Shown: positions 36,973-62,197 of the stretch, piece by piece
Layout of the letters: every line of letters starts with the position of its first letter
Numbering within the stretch: position 1 is the first letter of the stretch
Translations under genes and position numbers: made by a program
Notes under the pieces: model-generated
Database searches by the model: none
What the model saw: only the letters and a program-made list of their open reading frames with translations
Told to the model about the DNA's origin: nothing
Assembly: GCF_964204645.1 (NCBI RefSeq)
Contig: NC_134028.1
Location: 21,612,153-21,676,152, forward strand
Source: Tubulanus polymorphus
Lineage: Eukaryota; Nemertea; Palaeonemertea; Tubulaniformes; Tubulanidae
Direction of reading: 5' to 3'
DNA length: 64,000 nucleotides

Positions 36973-37315
36973 AGTAATAGGGGTAATGGGCTTTCAGGTT
37001 AAAGGTTGAATGGTCGAGTTCATTAAAAAATGAAAAATATGAAAATAATAACAATTTCTACTTGAATTAGGAGTGAAACTCATAAAAAATGAAAAATAAT
37101 TCTCACACGCTCGAATTTATTTCACTCACACTTTACTCACACTTTTTTCTAGCGAGTAAAAATGAAAAATAAATTCGAGTGTGTGAGAATTATTTTTCAT
37201 TTTTTATGAGTTTCGCGACTAATTCAAGTAGAAATTGTTATTATTTTCATATTTTTCATTTTTTATGAGCTCGACCGTTCGACCTTTGGCCTGAAAGCCC
37301 ATTACCCCTATTACT
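36973..37315. repeat. Complete palindromic module forming the right end of the element
   Basis: AGTAATAGGGGTAATGGGCT at the left is the inverse of the right end (AAGCCCATTACCCCTATTACT), and the two halves pair along most of the 343 bp around the centre near 37148. It could form a long cruciform or a hairpin RNA. Confidence 0.8.
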
Positions 37316-40212
37316 AACTCCATTACAATTACATTGAAAATATTATCAATTGAAATGATAAGACAGGTAAAAACCGTCAACTTGAGGGTAGCCTTAGAGG
37401 TATTTAAGAATATGTGATCTCCTGACTTTACCCGCAGGAACTCAAATATATGCGGCCGGCTGATATATTCGGTAGAAATCAGGGTGAATTAGAGAGGTTC
37501 TATGTGTTGAAACTGGATGTGTTACATGGCATGGGACACTTGATTAACAAGACTACCAATGATTTAGTAAACTTAAAACGAAATTCAACGAGAAAGTAAT
37601 ATTTTGTTTTAGCCTGCATCGACCACAACAGTAAAAGAATTTAAGAAAACAAGTCTTTCATAACTAAACCAATCGAAATAGCGTTTATTATTCCACAGAT
37701 ATTCTATAAAGCCACACCACAAGAGCATCAAGATAAAACATCTTGCACACATCACTTATCATAATGTATTGAGCATTTTTTTAACTATTATGTATAGACT
37801 ATTGGCACGTATCACTTGGTTAGCCAAACTAAATCATTACTATTTTAATAATCATATCAATGCACACGAACACAGTTGACTCTGCTGAAGTCGAATCTTT
37901 CAGGGTGCGTATATTCTCAGCTTCTTTTCTGACCTGAGCAAAATTCATTTCAGAAAGTTTAAGTTGCCAGGTCGCACTTAACAGGAGCAAACTTAACCCT
38001 GTTATCAACCGTTCAGATAAACACAGGTTAAGTGTGGATGATCAATCAAATATTAGTAGAATGATGATAATCGATGTAATGAATGTCTGAGGGGTTCAGG
38101 GTCCAGAAAGTAGGTTAATACCTGTATAAAGTTCACACACCCTACGAAAGACAATCCTGTATCATCAATCCATTTTAACACATACATAACCATAATGTAC
38201 ATACGATATGCTGGACAAAAATAAACAGTAAAACCTACCTACACAACCCTGAGGATCTTTTTCAGAACTCAAGTGCTAATCTGGACAAATGTGACATTGT
38301 AAGTATGGTCTAATAGTTCAAAACGTTGAACGACCTACAACGAAATTTATTTGGCCACAAAAATTGACTTGAACAGCCTTGACTGTATTTCCTTTCTCAA
38401 ACACGGCAATGTGAATAATAATATAATAACATTCTTGGTTCATTTTTGCATGGCCTTATACACGCGTGTACATATGGCACATCAATAATACTATTTGGTA
38501 TGATTATCTAAATAGCATCTCTAAACAGACACCACCACAGAATATTTCATTCATCTTCCAAATCTTTTCGTCAAGAATATCTATGTACAAACGAAACTTA
38601 AAATCACAATTTCTGTCAATCAACATAAAAAAAATAATAATCAGAGAACATCACACTATATGAACAACATTTATGCATCATTTGCCCTGAGTGCGGAACT
38701 ATTACTAACATGGCAATCATCAATAGGGAGCATTCATTACATTCGTTCCGGAACCACAGATTTTGATTCTATCTTGTGTGTGTGCATAACGTACTATCCT
38801 ACCACAGATTAGCGGCGTTAAAAAATGGTCTCAAGCTACTGTCTAAAAGATGTAAATAGACAATAACAAGACCATCGTACTAAACTCTTCTATTCAGTAC
38901 CATTCAGCATCTTTCATTAGAGTTATGCTGTCAACCATAAAGTGCATATGCTAAATGTACCGTAAATAGCTCTAAGCTATCATATACACAGTTCATACAC
39001 TTTTTAGTCATAGCTACTGCTCTGGTTCGTCATGTACTCAATGAAAGCACCCTGACCCATATTCAAACAGACCCATATATGCGTCTAGCATTAACTCTAA
39101 AATTTAAGACTGGCCACTATTAAGTGGGCTGCTATAAACATACATAGTTATGTACAACCAATCAAACCTGATTAAGCAGAGGTTTTGAATGTATCCGATT
39201 TTCATATTCACTGGGATATTCCCATCATCTTGAGATTCTGATGTATTCAACGAATCTTGTCAAAATAAGGCACACAGGATCCCTACTCGGATAGAGCGCC
39301 ATCTAGCCCCTCCCCTTTCCTTGTCTACCATGTACTACTGATTTACTTTTAACTTGGAGAGTGAAGAATCAACTACAATAGACCCAGCTTAATCCTGAAG
39401 AGTTTAATCTGGATTTTGACCTAATCCAGATATTTTATAAGGTCCATTGATAGGTGATTGCATGTAAATGTGAACTGGATGAATTTCATTTGTTTAAAAC
39501 TGTCCAGATAAAGGAGGGTCGACTGTAGGGCTTTAAATAGGCCATTTTGCGTATGTCAAGTATTAAGAGCATATAAAAGGGAGCTATATTCATGAAGCAG
39601 GGAACTTTACCGCAAAAAATTAAACCAACTTTTGTCCAACTGATTTTGCGGAAAAAGCTCCTCATCAAATACTTAAGCCTAGCGTACATCGACACTGCGA
39701 TTGGAGACAACTAGTTGCCGGGCTGTTTTCATGAGAGGAACTGGCTGGATACAATCAGTTGCTCGAATTTGTTGATGTGAGCGAGCTAACGACTGGATAG
39801 CGTCCATCTATCTCCAGTTCTAGCCAGTTGCCGATGTTCTACTTTTGAGCAACTAGTTGTACTCAGTTACTGTCAGTCATATCCGTCGATGTAAGCGCTC
39901 TATAATCAAAAACACATGATTGCAACTGACTAAAACAAAGCAATTTGTCACGTGATTCGAGATGCTCTGAGAATATTTGCTAGATTACACATCTCAGTTG
40001 CTGTCGACGTGTGCGCTATGGACCTAGCGACCAATATGAGCCACCCAGTTGCTGGTTTTTACTAGATTTTCGATCTGCGCGGGGTACTCGCGCACTAGCA
40101 ACTAGTTGTAGATGTACGCTTAGCTTAAAGGTGAAGGTTAATAATATCCTGTAGATGCGGTCTCATAATCGATCAGGTACAGTTTGGTGATGATCGTCAT
40201 CACGGTCACGCG
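37316..40212. other. Intergenic / 3' flank of the phospho-lyase gene
   Basis: A minus-strand AATAAA near 37683-37690 could end the phospho-lyase transcript, which would give a long 3' UTR. No coding exon, inverted repeat or tandem array stands out. A stretch rich in AACTAGTTG-like words lies at 39710-40110. Confidence 0.4.
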
Positions 40213-54036
<13,824 letters not shown>

Positions 54037-54662
54037 CACGGCGGCGGCTGAGTGGCAGCGGTCCTAACGCGACGATAACACGAGTGATAATAAACAACAG
54101 CATGTGAGTTGACTTGTGTCTAATCTGTCAGATTGATTAGATAAACTTACTGACCTTGATCAGCTGATTGACAACCGAGACTAGCTATGCGAAACGTCGA
54201 CTGAGACCCACCAATTCTCGTGGCCAAGATCGGCAAAACCCATATCAATTTATGTTTATCATTGAAATATATCAGAATTTTCACCTCTTTATGCGGTTTA
54301 TTTCTACATTTCAAGAAATTTTCATCGATTCATATTGCGGCAACGTTTTTACCAGAAACGACGAATGAAGTGAAAAATCTTATTTTCGCTAAAAATGAAT
54401 AGCATTCTGATAGAAATAATTCGTATAATGGGTTTTGTCCCGATTTTACCTATAGTAGACGTTCTTTGCGGAAGACTTGGCAATTTCCCCGTTACTGAAC
54501 ATTTCAAAAACCATCTTTTTACGTTTATTCGGTTTTGTGTGATACTTAGTCTGACTATGTGAACGGCGAATCTCAAGGTCGTTGCGCTAAAAAAGTTTTT
54601 TTTTCCGATTTTTGCAGGATTTTCTTGTTTTAACGTAAAACTTCTCGCTCAAATTGATTTTG
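54037..54662. promoter_or_regulatory. Head-to-head intergenic region, probable shared promoter
   Basis: The start codons of the phospho-lyase gene (minus, 54036) and the JMJD8-like gene (plus, 54663) are 626 bp apart and point away from each other. A GC-rich GGCGGCGGCTGAG stretch lies against the phospho-lyase start. A bidirectional promoter is inferred; no TATA box was picked out with confidence. Confidence 0.55.
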
Positions 54663-54883
54663 ATGGATCTACTATTGCGGCTACCAGTATTTGGTATCTT
54701 AGTTATTCTTCGTACGTCAATAGCAGATCATTTTCATGACGATGGGGGCTGGTACGTTTACCCACACCGCCCAGGGGGCTCCTCCATCCAGCCTGTGCCG
54801 GGTGCCTGTGCTGTGGACGATGACGTGTGTCGTGAGTGTGGTTGGTTGTATATCAGAATGTGACCCTATGTAGTATGTGTGTG

Positions 54884-54927
<44 letters not shown>

Positions 54928-57900
54928 TGTGTCGGTGCGTGTTGAAAATAATGTAAATAAAAACAAAAAGTTTCAATAACAATTGATAGGTATTTTGGCA
55001 GGTGATATTTTTCCAATAGCAATGCCATAATGCTGCATTATTCCTGTTAATGCTAATTGCCAATGGCTCATTCTGATTAGCTAATTTACTATGCGCGTGC
55101 ACACTGACTGAGGTGCGTGATTTAGAAAGTTGAAGGGAAGTGTGGAGAACATGTTCGAGAAAATAAAGCGAAAAGAGAGCAGTATTCGAACCCTGGGCCA
55201 GAAAATCGCTAGCGTAGAATCTTTCCATTAGACCACCGAGGCTCATGGAATCCCACTGAATGTTTTAACTAAATAAAGCACTCAACCTTACGCTTTCCCT
55301 ACTTCGACCCTATCGAAACCCATCTTCCCTTGCCAGGTTTTGATGCCACCCGCTGAAGCTCTCGTTACCACAAACCCTAGCCGGAGACCCATCATTCGTC
55401 TATTACATTGCCCACGATTTCTTGGCAGGTTGCCGCCAATTGGCCATTATAGGCCTATCTCTGGCAAAATAGCGTTTACACAAATAATGCAGCTTTAGCA
55501 ATATATAATAATAATTGACATTTATATAGCGCAGGTATCCAAACTAGAGTCTGTTCAAATGCTCTCCAAACTTGGTATTATTACCCCCAGCCTATAACTC
55601 TATTCCATGTATCAGTCATCTCCCTGGGGAGACGTAACATCCGAGCAGCTGTTAGGCGCTCAGGAGTCATCTATCAGACCAGGTACCCATTTACTCCTGG
55701 GTGGAGAGAGGCAATGAGGATAAGTGTCTTGCCCGAGGACACTACGGCAATGTACGGGGTTCGAACCCACGACCTGGCTTCCCAGAGCTGAACGCTCTAA
55801 ACAACTCGGCCACACTGCTCCACAATATATCCACTTCCTAAATCGTAATTTCATGCGTTTGACTTTGATAGGCATACTGATCGGAATGGTCAAATAGCTG
55901 AAGAAGGACCTTGTCATATTGAAGTGAGAGGTAAAGATCTGACGAATCAAGAATTTCTGAACAGGTACAAACATTAATTTCTGTTCAATACGGCGGGCCC
56001 AATCCTTTAACCTTCTTGTTTCAGTTATTGTCGTTCAGTGTTTATGGACGCAGATAAAGGGGGTGTATGAATCTCTTGATGTTCCAAAGATCGGCCATGA
56101 AACCTTCACATGTTGGTATATTTTTGCTATCGTTACAGGTATGCATTTACAAAACCAGTGGTGCTCAAAGATTTTAGTAATAACAAGAATTTCCTACAGT
56201 TAACCAGGAGAAAGCATTTACTCGAAAATTATGGTCATAAGAAAATCAAACTCAGTACAGCGAACACACATTCTTATGATAAACGTAAGTTTTAGTCATT
56301 CTGGGGCAGAAAAACCCTGTAAGTTAACCATGGTTAGTAAAGTGTGGTTAGATGTAAATGGGCGCAGGAAAACACTGTTAGCTAACCACAATTCTCTCTT
56401 ATTTTAAGCTGCTTAGCCTAATCGCGGATAAGCCACTAACCACCGTTAGGCAAACAGGGTTTTCCTGTCCCCACCCTTGACTTTTCATCGTACCGTCAAG
56501 TTCTAGGTTATTTTTGGACTGAAAAATTCTCTGTATTTGTACAGATGAGGTTAACACATCTCTAGCATGTTTGGTTCAATGCCGGTACTATCCTGAATTC
56601 CGACACGGTAGCGGTTTTAATGCATTTCAGATCATTCGGACCATAAAAATACTACAACTTGAGCGATTTGAAAAATCTTAATTTCGCGACGGATATTTTT
56701 TCGAAAATAGGAAGGCAAAAACGAGACCTCCACATTTCGCTTTGAGTTGAACAGCGTTTATCTGATTGATTTGGATTTCGATTTTTGCAGAAACGGTTTC
56801 GTTGAAAACTTACGTCAATGATTACCTGAAACCGCAGTCGCTAGACGCACTCGGTAACGAAACTCTTTATTGGTTCGGTGATAACGACTTCGAAGATTGG
56901 AGCGGATTTTTCGAACGATACAATCGTCCTGCGTTGTATATTCCCAGGTTGACTGGTGCTTTGAGCTACGGAATTGCCGGTAATTTCATTATTTATTCGC
57001 GCATCAATCTTGTTTGACACTATCACCATCTTCCCAATTTCACGTGAGTTCAGCACTTCATTGATAATTGAAATGAACTATTGTGGACATAGGTAATAAT
57101 GATTTGTCAGTTATCAAAAACATAGAACTTCATTCCAACAATAGAACGATTCGAATTACAATGTCATACTAGTTTTGATGACCCCTGGCCCTCGTTTCGC
57201 AAAAAAGAATTAGGCCTAATAGATTTAAGAATTAATAATCCATTATGTGCAACTCTAGCCTGAAGTTGTTATGAGGTTTTGCTATCTTTTTAGGGTACTT
57301 TTTAATTTTTAGTTACATTACCGGTATGCCTTAAAGTTTTTAGAAATTATACCAGTAACATAAGAAATCTTGTCAAACATCATTTGAATAACAGAATCAA
57401 GTATTCTTTTTTGACAGGTCCAGGAACAGGTGTTCCTTTTCATTGGCACGGAGCAGGATTTGCCGAAGTTCTCTATGGTAGAAAGGTAGGTTTGTTGTCA
57501 ATAAGATGATGATTATCAGCGCAGTCAAGTTCCATGAAAAACATTTAACTCAGATTTTTACAGTAGAACTCACTTAATTCGTATTACCTGCAAATTAAAC
57601 AAAATCCTCTCTCATGTGCTCTCATTTGAATAAAAATAACCTAAGAGGGCACTGAAAGTAGGGGAAAACCCAATCAAAACCACGCCGAATTAAGCAAGTT
57701 ATACTATTTAGTGGTCATTTCATAAACCCAGTGTAAGTCCAGATCTTTTTTTTGGAACCAGGGTTTCCTGCTGCTTAAGTGAAAATCCTCAACAAATTTT
57801 ATATTGCTAGTACCTAAAGAAAATGGTCCAAAACGTTTTAAAATACTAATCAAGCAGAAATTTGGCTTAAGTAATCAGACTAAAGCGGGCTTCACTGTAT

Positions 57901-59254
57901 TTCACCGAGTTGAAAAGATGCATGTACTAAAATTCTAAATGAAATGTAATTTAAAAATTTGGTTGAATTTATTGAGTGGACCAGTCCAGTATCAGCTGTG
58001 TTTAAACCGGAGATGAATATATTTTTGCAGCGTTGGTTTATGTATCCACCTCATAAAACGCCGAGTTTTCACCCGAATCAAACAACTTTGCATTGGTTGA
58101 TATACGACTATCCGACATTGAGTTACACGCAGAAACCATTGGAATGCACAATCGGACCCGGAGAGGTAAAAAAAATAACACTCCTGCTTAGTGTGTTATG
58201 TAGTATCACACGGTTCCTACAGCCCTCAAAAAATCCTCAAATTCCAAAATTCAATTTTTTGATGGTATAAAAACCCTCAAATTCTAAGTTTGAGCCCTTG
58301 GCCCCTCTAATACCCCTCAAATTCTGAAAATGTGCCACTATAGAAAAATAGAAAATCTTATTAATGACATACGTATTTAAGGTTGACTCATTCAAACAAT
58401 CCTAGATTTGTCCTTGTATTCATTCATCGGTTAAAATACAGTTACTTGAAGTTCATAGTTGGTCTTAAAACACCCCTCTGATCGCAGTGATTATACCCTC
58501 TGAAGGCAGCCTCAAAGGTCCTGTAGGAACCCCGTACCAGGTATCAGATCAAAGGTAGTTCTAGAAAGTGAACTGATCGCTCTCGATAAGGTTCTTTGTT
58601 GATATAGACTTCATCGTTATAATCTGCAAATTAGAAACTGATCAGATCCTCTCTGAAATTGCATATTTTTGGTTGTATGTGTTCCTTCATTAATTGTCTA
58701 ACCTGCAGTCTAATTGGTAGCCTGCAGCGTTGCTGCTTTATCTAGGGAATGAATGCCCTTTCTTATCTTATGGACCCGAACTTCCAATCTTTAGCGTTGT
58801 GTTGATCTCCTCTCTCTTGTGCTTCGGGTACCGAGTGGATCAAACCCTTAGAGGACAAACGATGAACTTCGATATAGCACATCTTTATTTTTCCATCTCA
58901 AACACGCTTCTCTATGGCGTCCACGCTCCCTCTACAAAATCACGTGACCTTTACGTCACACAATCAATATTACTATATAACATTAGCCCCTGAAGTTCAT
59001 GAACATCTTTAGCCCCTGAAGTCCATGAACTGTTGATATTCTGGCTTTGGAAAATAATTTTAATTATTGAAAATGCTCCAAAACATTGATAGGATCTACA
59101 CAGAGATTTGGCTGCAAAAATCTGACTTGTTAATTAAAGAGGGGAATTTGACTTTCTTTCGTTATTCTTTCAGATTATATTTTTCCCGGATCAATGGTGG
59201 CACGCGACTCTCAACATTGATACAAGTGTTTTTATATCGACGTTTCTTGGTTGA
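54663..59254 (+). CDS. JMJD8: JmjC domain protein 8 homologue, complete, 7 exons
   Basis: Cupin-fold JmjC protein; the vertebrate homologue is luminal in the endoplasmic reticulum. Exons: 54663-54751 (signal peptide MDLLLRLPVFGILVILRTSIA), 55872-55964, 56139-56284, 56791-56979, 57418-57485, 58031-58165 and 59174-59254. All splice phases agree, giving 266 residues, close to the human length of about 264. Recognisable blocks: CHIEVRGKDLT, KLSTANTHSYDK, LGNETLYWFGDNDF, YGIAGPGTGVPFHWHGAGF, GRKRWFMYPP, LECTIGPGE and PDQWWHATLNIDTS. The usual HxD/E metal motif reads His181-Trp-His183, as recalled for vertebrate JMJD8, with a second WWH at 248-250, so hydroxylase chemistry is doubtful. An AATAAA at 59482-59487 is a candidate polyadenylation signal. 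Confidence 0.96.
54878..54931. repeat. (GT)n(GCGT)n microsatellite
   Basis: GT dinucleotides pass into GCGT tetranucleotides in JMJD8-like intron 1. Confidence 0.95.
55175..55242 (-). repeat. tRNA-like sequence (degenerate)
   Basis: On the minus strand GCCTCGGTGGTCTAATGG (box A-like) is followed at tRNA distance by GGTTCGAATACT (box B). The 5' GCCTCGG has no paired 3' arm, so it is a tRNA relic or SINE head rather than a working gene. Confidence 0.55.
55500..55822 (-). mobile_element. tRNA-derived SINE
   Basis: Read on the minus strand, the head (55822 to about 55750) has TGTGGCCGAGTTG (box A) and GTGGGTTCGAACCCC (box B). A conserved body follows with GTCCTCGGGCAAGACACTTA and CACCCAGGAGTAAATGGGTA, which resembles the core domain shared by many animal SINEs. 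The 3' end carries GCGCTATATAAATGTCAATT and a TATTATTATT run. It lies in JMJD8-like intron 1. Length about 320 bp; apparent open frames are not genes. Confidence 0.8.
56302..56472. mobile_element. MITE with CCAGGGGCAGG-type ends, copy 2
   Basis: TGGGGCAGAAAAACCCTG at the left and CAGGGTTTTCCTGTCCCCA at the right, with GTTAGCTAACC words inside, match the element at 43824-44016. It lies in JMJD8-like intron 3. Confidence 0.65.
57561..57897. mobile_element. Tc1/mariner-pogo-like MITE
   Basis: A 337-bp element with ends CAGTAGAACTCACTTAATTC and, inverted at the right, CAGTGAAGCCCGCTTTAGTC. It is flanked by TA at both sides (57559-57560 and 57898-57899). It lies in JMJD8-like intron 5; no transposase. 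Confidence 0.65.
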
Positions 59255-60653
59255 ATTTAGAAGAAACGAAAATATCATCACGGCTACAATCATTATCGTA
59301 AAACCCAAACTTAGGTCACCCGTGTGTTTCAGCATCTAGCGAGTTAGTCTGAATACCAATCGTTGTTACGGTTCCCGTACGGCTGGGTACTAGACTACTA
59401 GCGAGCGACACGCTCAAAATACCAGTCATAGACATATCATAATGGTACGATCTGAGTTTGGCTTTTTACCATTTTGCCAACAATAAAATGATGATAAGAT
59501 GTGGGTCATTGTGCTCCTTGCAACCCTGGATTTTACTTTTATTAATTTATACATGTACATTATAACAGTAATAGTTAATAGTTAAATTTCTATAGCGCCC
59601 TTTACTCTGCGATATGACGTTTCATGGTGTTGTTGATACATGTAGTAAATCTTCACATGCAGCTACAAAATGTATGTGCAAAAACCTTCGGTACAGTGCA
59701 TTTCCATCTTGGTTTTAAAAGCTTCCCGTGTAACGGTGGAGTTCAACCTCTTTTATCTTGTTCAAGAACTGATGCTTTCTACGTGTCGTGTATTTATCTG
59801 AATCTATTATAGTGTAACGCAAACTTCTTTTGAAGCCATCTGTGAATAAAACTATCAAATTTATTCTTATCAATTTCGCTTTATGTTGTCAGTTGTTGGT
59901 TTTATTTTATTAATCAATGTCAGTTGATCTGTCGCAATGCTTCTGCTCATTATATCAAACCCCCATTGCACATGTACCGGTATATGAATGCTCACTGACT
60001 CGAAGAACCGATCAGGTTTAGGATATTTGTTACCAAGTTACAGAAAGATATGGACTGGATAAGAATATTCGCGGGCTGGGCTAAAGCGGGCTGGTGGAGC
60101 CGGGACTTTGGCCGGGCCAATGATATAGCCGATATTTTCTTTTTTGAAAACGTATTTGCAATAGACTATGAGATCGATGAAACTATGAATCAGCTGCATC
60201 TAAAATTATTAGGATCTACGTATGACATTCATGGCTTAATCGACCTGGGCGCGAATAGCGCTCTACAGCTCTCAGAGCCTTCGAAATGCAACGATGTTTT
60301 CTCCAACGAACCAATTGAAAAATAGGCGCGAATCTTTCGCGAGGTTAACGCCTCGTGCCATCGGATTTGAGCCGGGCCAAAGTCAACTTGCTTACGCCGC
60401 CAGCCTGTATATAGAGACAGACCATACATGGGACATTTTTTGTCCCCGAGTAAAGTTCGAATACACGTAGTAGATTATTCTGCACAAGTCATGACCCTTT
60501 TCCAATAATGAACTATGATTTAGGTCAACGTATTTATTCACATAAAGTGAAAACTATGATAGTGACAGACCAGACGACTCGCTCGCAATGGGAGATAAGA
60601 AAACCAAAAGCATACGATAATATCTTCTCTCATCGCGACGCCGACGTGACAAG
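59255..60653. other. Intergenic region between JMJD8-like and methyltransferase genes
   Basis: Contains the JMJD8-like 3' UTR with AATAAA at 59482 and near 59844, a short repeat shared with 5365-5417 and 23790-23815 (CTGAATACCA(A/G)TCGTTGTTACGG at 59351), and GGGCTGGGC/GGCCGGGCCAA words at 60070-60120 and 60370-60380. No convincing coding exon. Confidence 0.5.
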
Positions 60654-61385
60654 ATGTCTGATGCTGACAAAACGCGCGACGAACTTTTGACAGGCGTTCG
60701 AAAACTTGTTGACGAATATCAGCAAAAACTAATCGAAACAGGAGGTCAGGCTGAATTTACATTTTGTGGCAAGAAATTCGTCAATTTCACCGATGTCTTT
60801 TTTGCTGAAGGTTACGACATACAGGCGCTGAATTTACCGTTAGAAACTCGTGAAAACGCGAGGTTTCTAGAAATCGGATGTGGAAATGGTTGTATGAGCA
60901 CCATTCATTATCTGCAAAACAAATCCAAGATTAGTTTCATTCTAGCGACGGATATTAATCCACAATGTTTAGAGAATACTAAAGTGAATTTCGAACGTCA
61001 CGGAGTTCCGGGAGAGGTGCGCTATTCGGATGTGTTCTCGGCGATTTCTGAAGATGATGACAAGTTCGACACGGTTTTCTGGAATTTTCCGTTTTCGTTT
61101 CTGACCTCCGCCGAAGCAGATGACTTGAAGATGGTCGAAAGAGGATTCATCGATCCCGGTTACGAGGCTATCGGAAAATTCATCACGGGCGCTCGTAAAT
61201 ATCTGAGACCCGGTGGAAAAGCAATTTTTGGTTTCAGTCGAGTCTGGGGTCGGCTAGATATTCTAGAACAGAAGGCGAAAGAAGCGAACTTGCGTCTGGA
61301 ATGTTTTTGGTGTGAAAAGGTCGTTCAGGGAAACGTTACTGAAGAATTCGAGTTGTGGCGAATTTTACCGATTGACACTGAATAA
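60654..61385 (+). CDS. SAM-dependent methyltransferase (class I, small-methyltransferase/PrmC-like), intronless
   Basis: Single open frame of 243 residues with a class I methyltransferase fold; substrate unknown. SAM-binding motif I is LEIGCGNG (72-79), the acidic residue that would hold the ribose is Asp100 in ATDINP, and the motif IV position reads FWNFPF (142-147) where N-methyltransferases of the PrmC/RsmC kind have NPP(Y/F). RKYLRPGGKAIFGF (181-194) is the usual post-motif strand. The start has good context (CAAGATGT). AATAAA follows at 61499-61504. Unlike the other multi-exon genes here it lacks introns, which fits a retrocopy, a bacterial acquisition or an ancient intronless gene; these cannot be separated without a tree. 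Confidence 0.9.
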   Translation: MSDADKTRDELLTGVRKLVDEYQQKLIETGGQAEFTFCGKKFVNFTDVFFAEGYDIQALNLPLETRENARFLEIGCGNGCMSTIHYLQNKSKISFILATDINPQCLENTKVNFERHGVPGEVRYSDVFSAISEDDDKFDTVFWNFPFSFLTSAEADDLKMVERGFIDPGYEAIGKFITGARKYLRPGGKAIFGFSRVWGRLDILEQKAKEANLRLECFWCEKVVQGNVTEEFELWRILPIDTE

Positions 61386-61636
61386 TGAACTGTGTGAATG
61401 ATGACAGCTATTTCAAATAAGTTATCAGTTTTACGATCCACATTTAAAAGCTACTTGAGTTAATTTTTGATATTTTCATTAGCAATCATATCGCTCATAA
61501 TAAATGAGCTTGACAGTGAGCCTTGAGTTACAATTAGGTGTCATTATATTGTAGGAATCTTCATAAACCTAAATTGTTTCGTTTTCATAGTCTTGTCAGT
61601 CATCCTATTCCGAAATGTATGGCATGTCATGAAATA

Positions 61637-61853
61637 CAGTGGAACTCGTTACGTTACAACGAACTTGGATATCAACGGTTTATCTGTTTTACAAACCTAG
61701 AATTTCACCCCAAAGGACAATGTTCGTGATAAACTGAATATCACGAACTATCGGTTATAACGAATAGATTTTCCAGTGCTCCGTTCCAACGAGGTTCAGC
61801 TGCCATAGAACTATCGTTGGTCTCCAGAAGCCCGTTGTAACGAGGGTCCACTA
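61637..61853. mobile_element. pogo-like MITE
   Basis: TA followed by CAGTGGAACTCGTTACGTTA at the left; at the right CCCGTTGTAACGAGGGTCCACTA. Interior words such as GTTATAACGAATAGA and CGTTCCAACGAGG repeat the end sequence. Related to 6736-6911. Confidence 0.6.
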
Positions 61854-61854
61854 T

Positions 61855-61889
61855 GTCAGGGAAGTGTGATGAGATCACACTTCCCTGAC
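61855..61889. repeat. Perfect 16-bp hairpin with 3-base loop
   Basis: GTCAGGGAAGTGTGAT, GAG, ATCACACTTCCCTGAC. It directly abuts the end of the pogo-like MITE, about 470 bp past the methyltransferase stop codon. Confidence 0.9.
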
Positions 61890-62197
61890 TATATCAAGGG
61901 CAAGCACTTGTAAGGATATTCCCAGTAAGATTCGACCCGAAGGAAGATTTGACAATATAAAAACCAAATGTTTATGTATGCGTTACTACAGCATAATTTA
62001 TTATTTAAGTCATCTTTTGAAACATACATGTAATAAACTGTTTCTTTATTTAGAGTAATAGTACCAGCAATTATATATAATAATATCTTCTGATATAAAA
62101 TAAATGTACACTGTGCTTAGAACCCGAAGAATTCTCTTTATAGAATATTATATCAGAACATGTATAAACAGGGAAAAATAAAATCCAAGGTGTTGCG

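Larger units (their letters stand above)
34032..37315. mobile_element. Candidate novel element: palindromic inverted repeats around an AT-rich ORF and a minisatellite
   Basis: Two inverted repeats of about 377 bp (34032-34408 and 36887-37264) bracket one ORF (34570-35220) and a 24-bp minisatellite (35275-36880). Each repeat is itself an inverted repeat: AATTCTCACACGCTCGAATT-type words occur on both sides of a TTTTTTCTAGCGAG centre. On the right, the palindrome is complete (36973-37315), with AGTAATAGGGGTAATGGGC and its inverse as ends. On the left, the outermost arm is missing and a GTAC microsatellite takes its place. The block is far more AT-rich than the genes around it. No transposase, integrase or polymerase motif was recognised and no target duplication was found, so mobility is inferred from structure only. 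Confidence 0.6.

Noticed and set aside
55660-55974. 104-codon minus-strand frame
   Set aside because: It is the antisense of JMJD8-like exon 2 joined to a tRNA-derived SINE.
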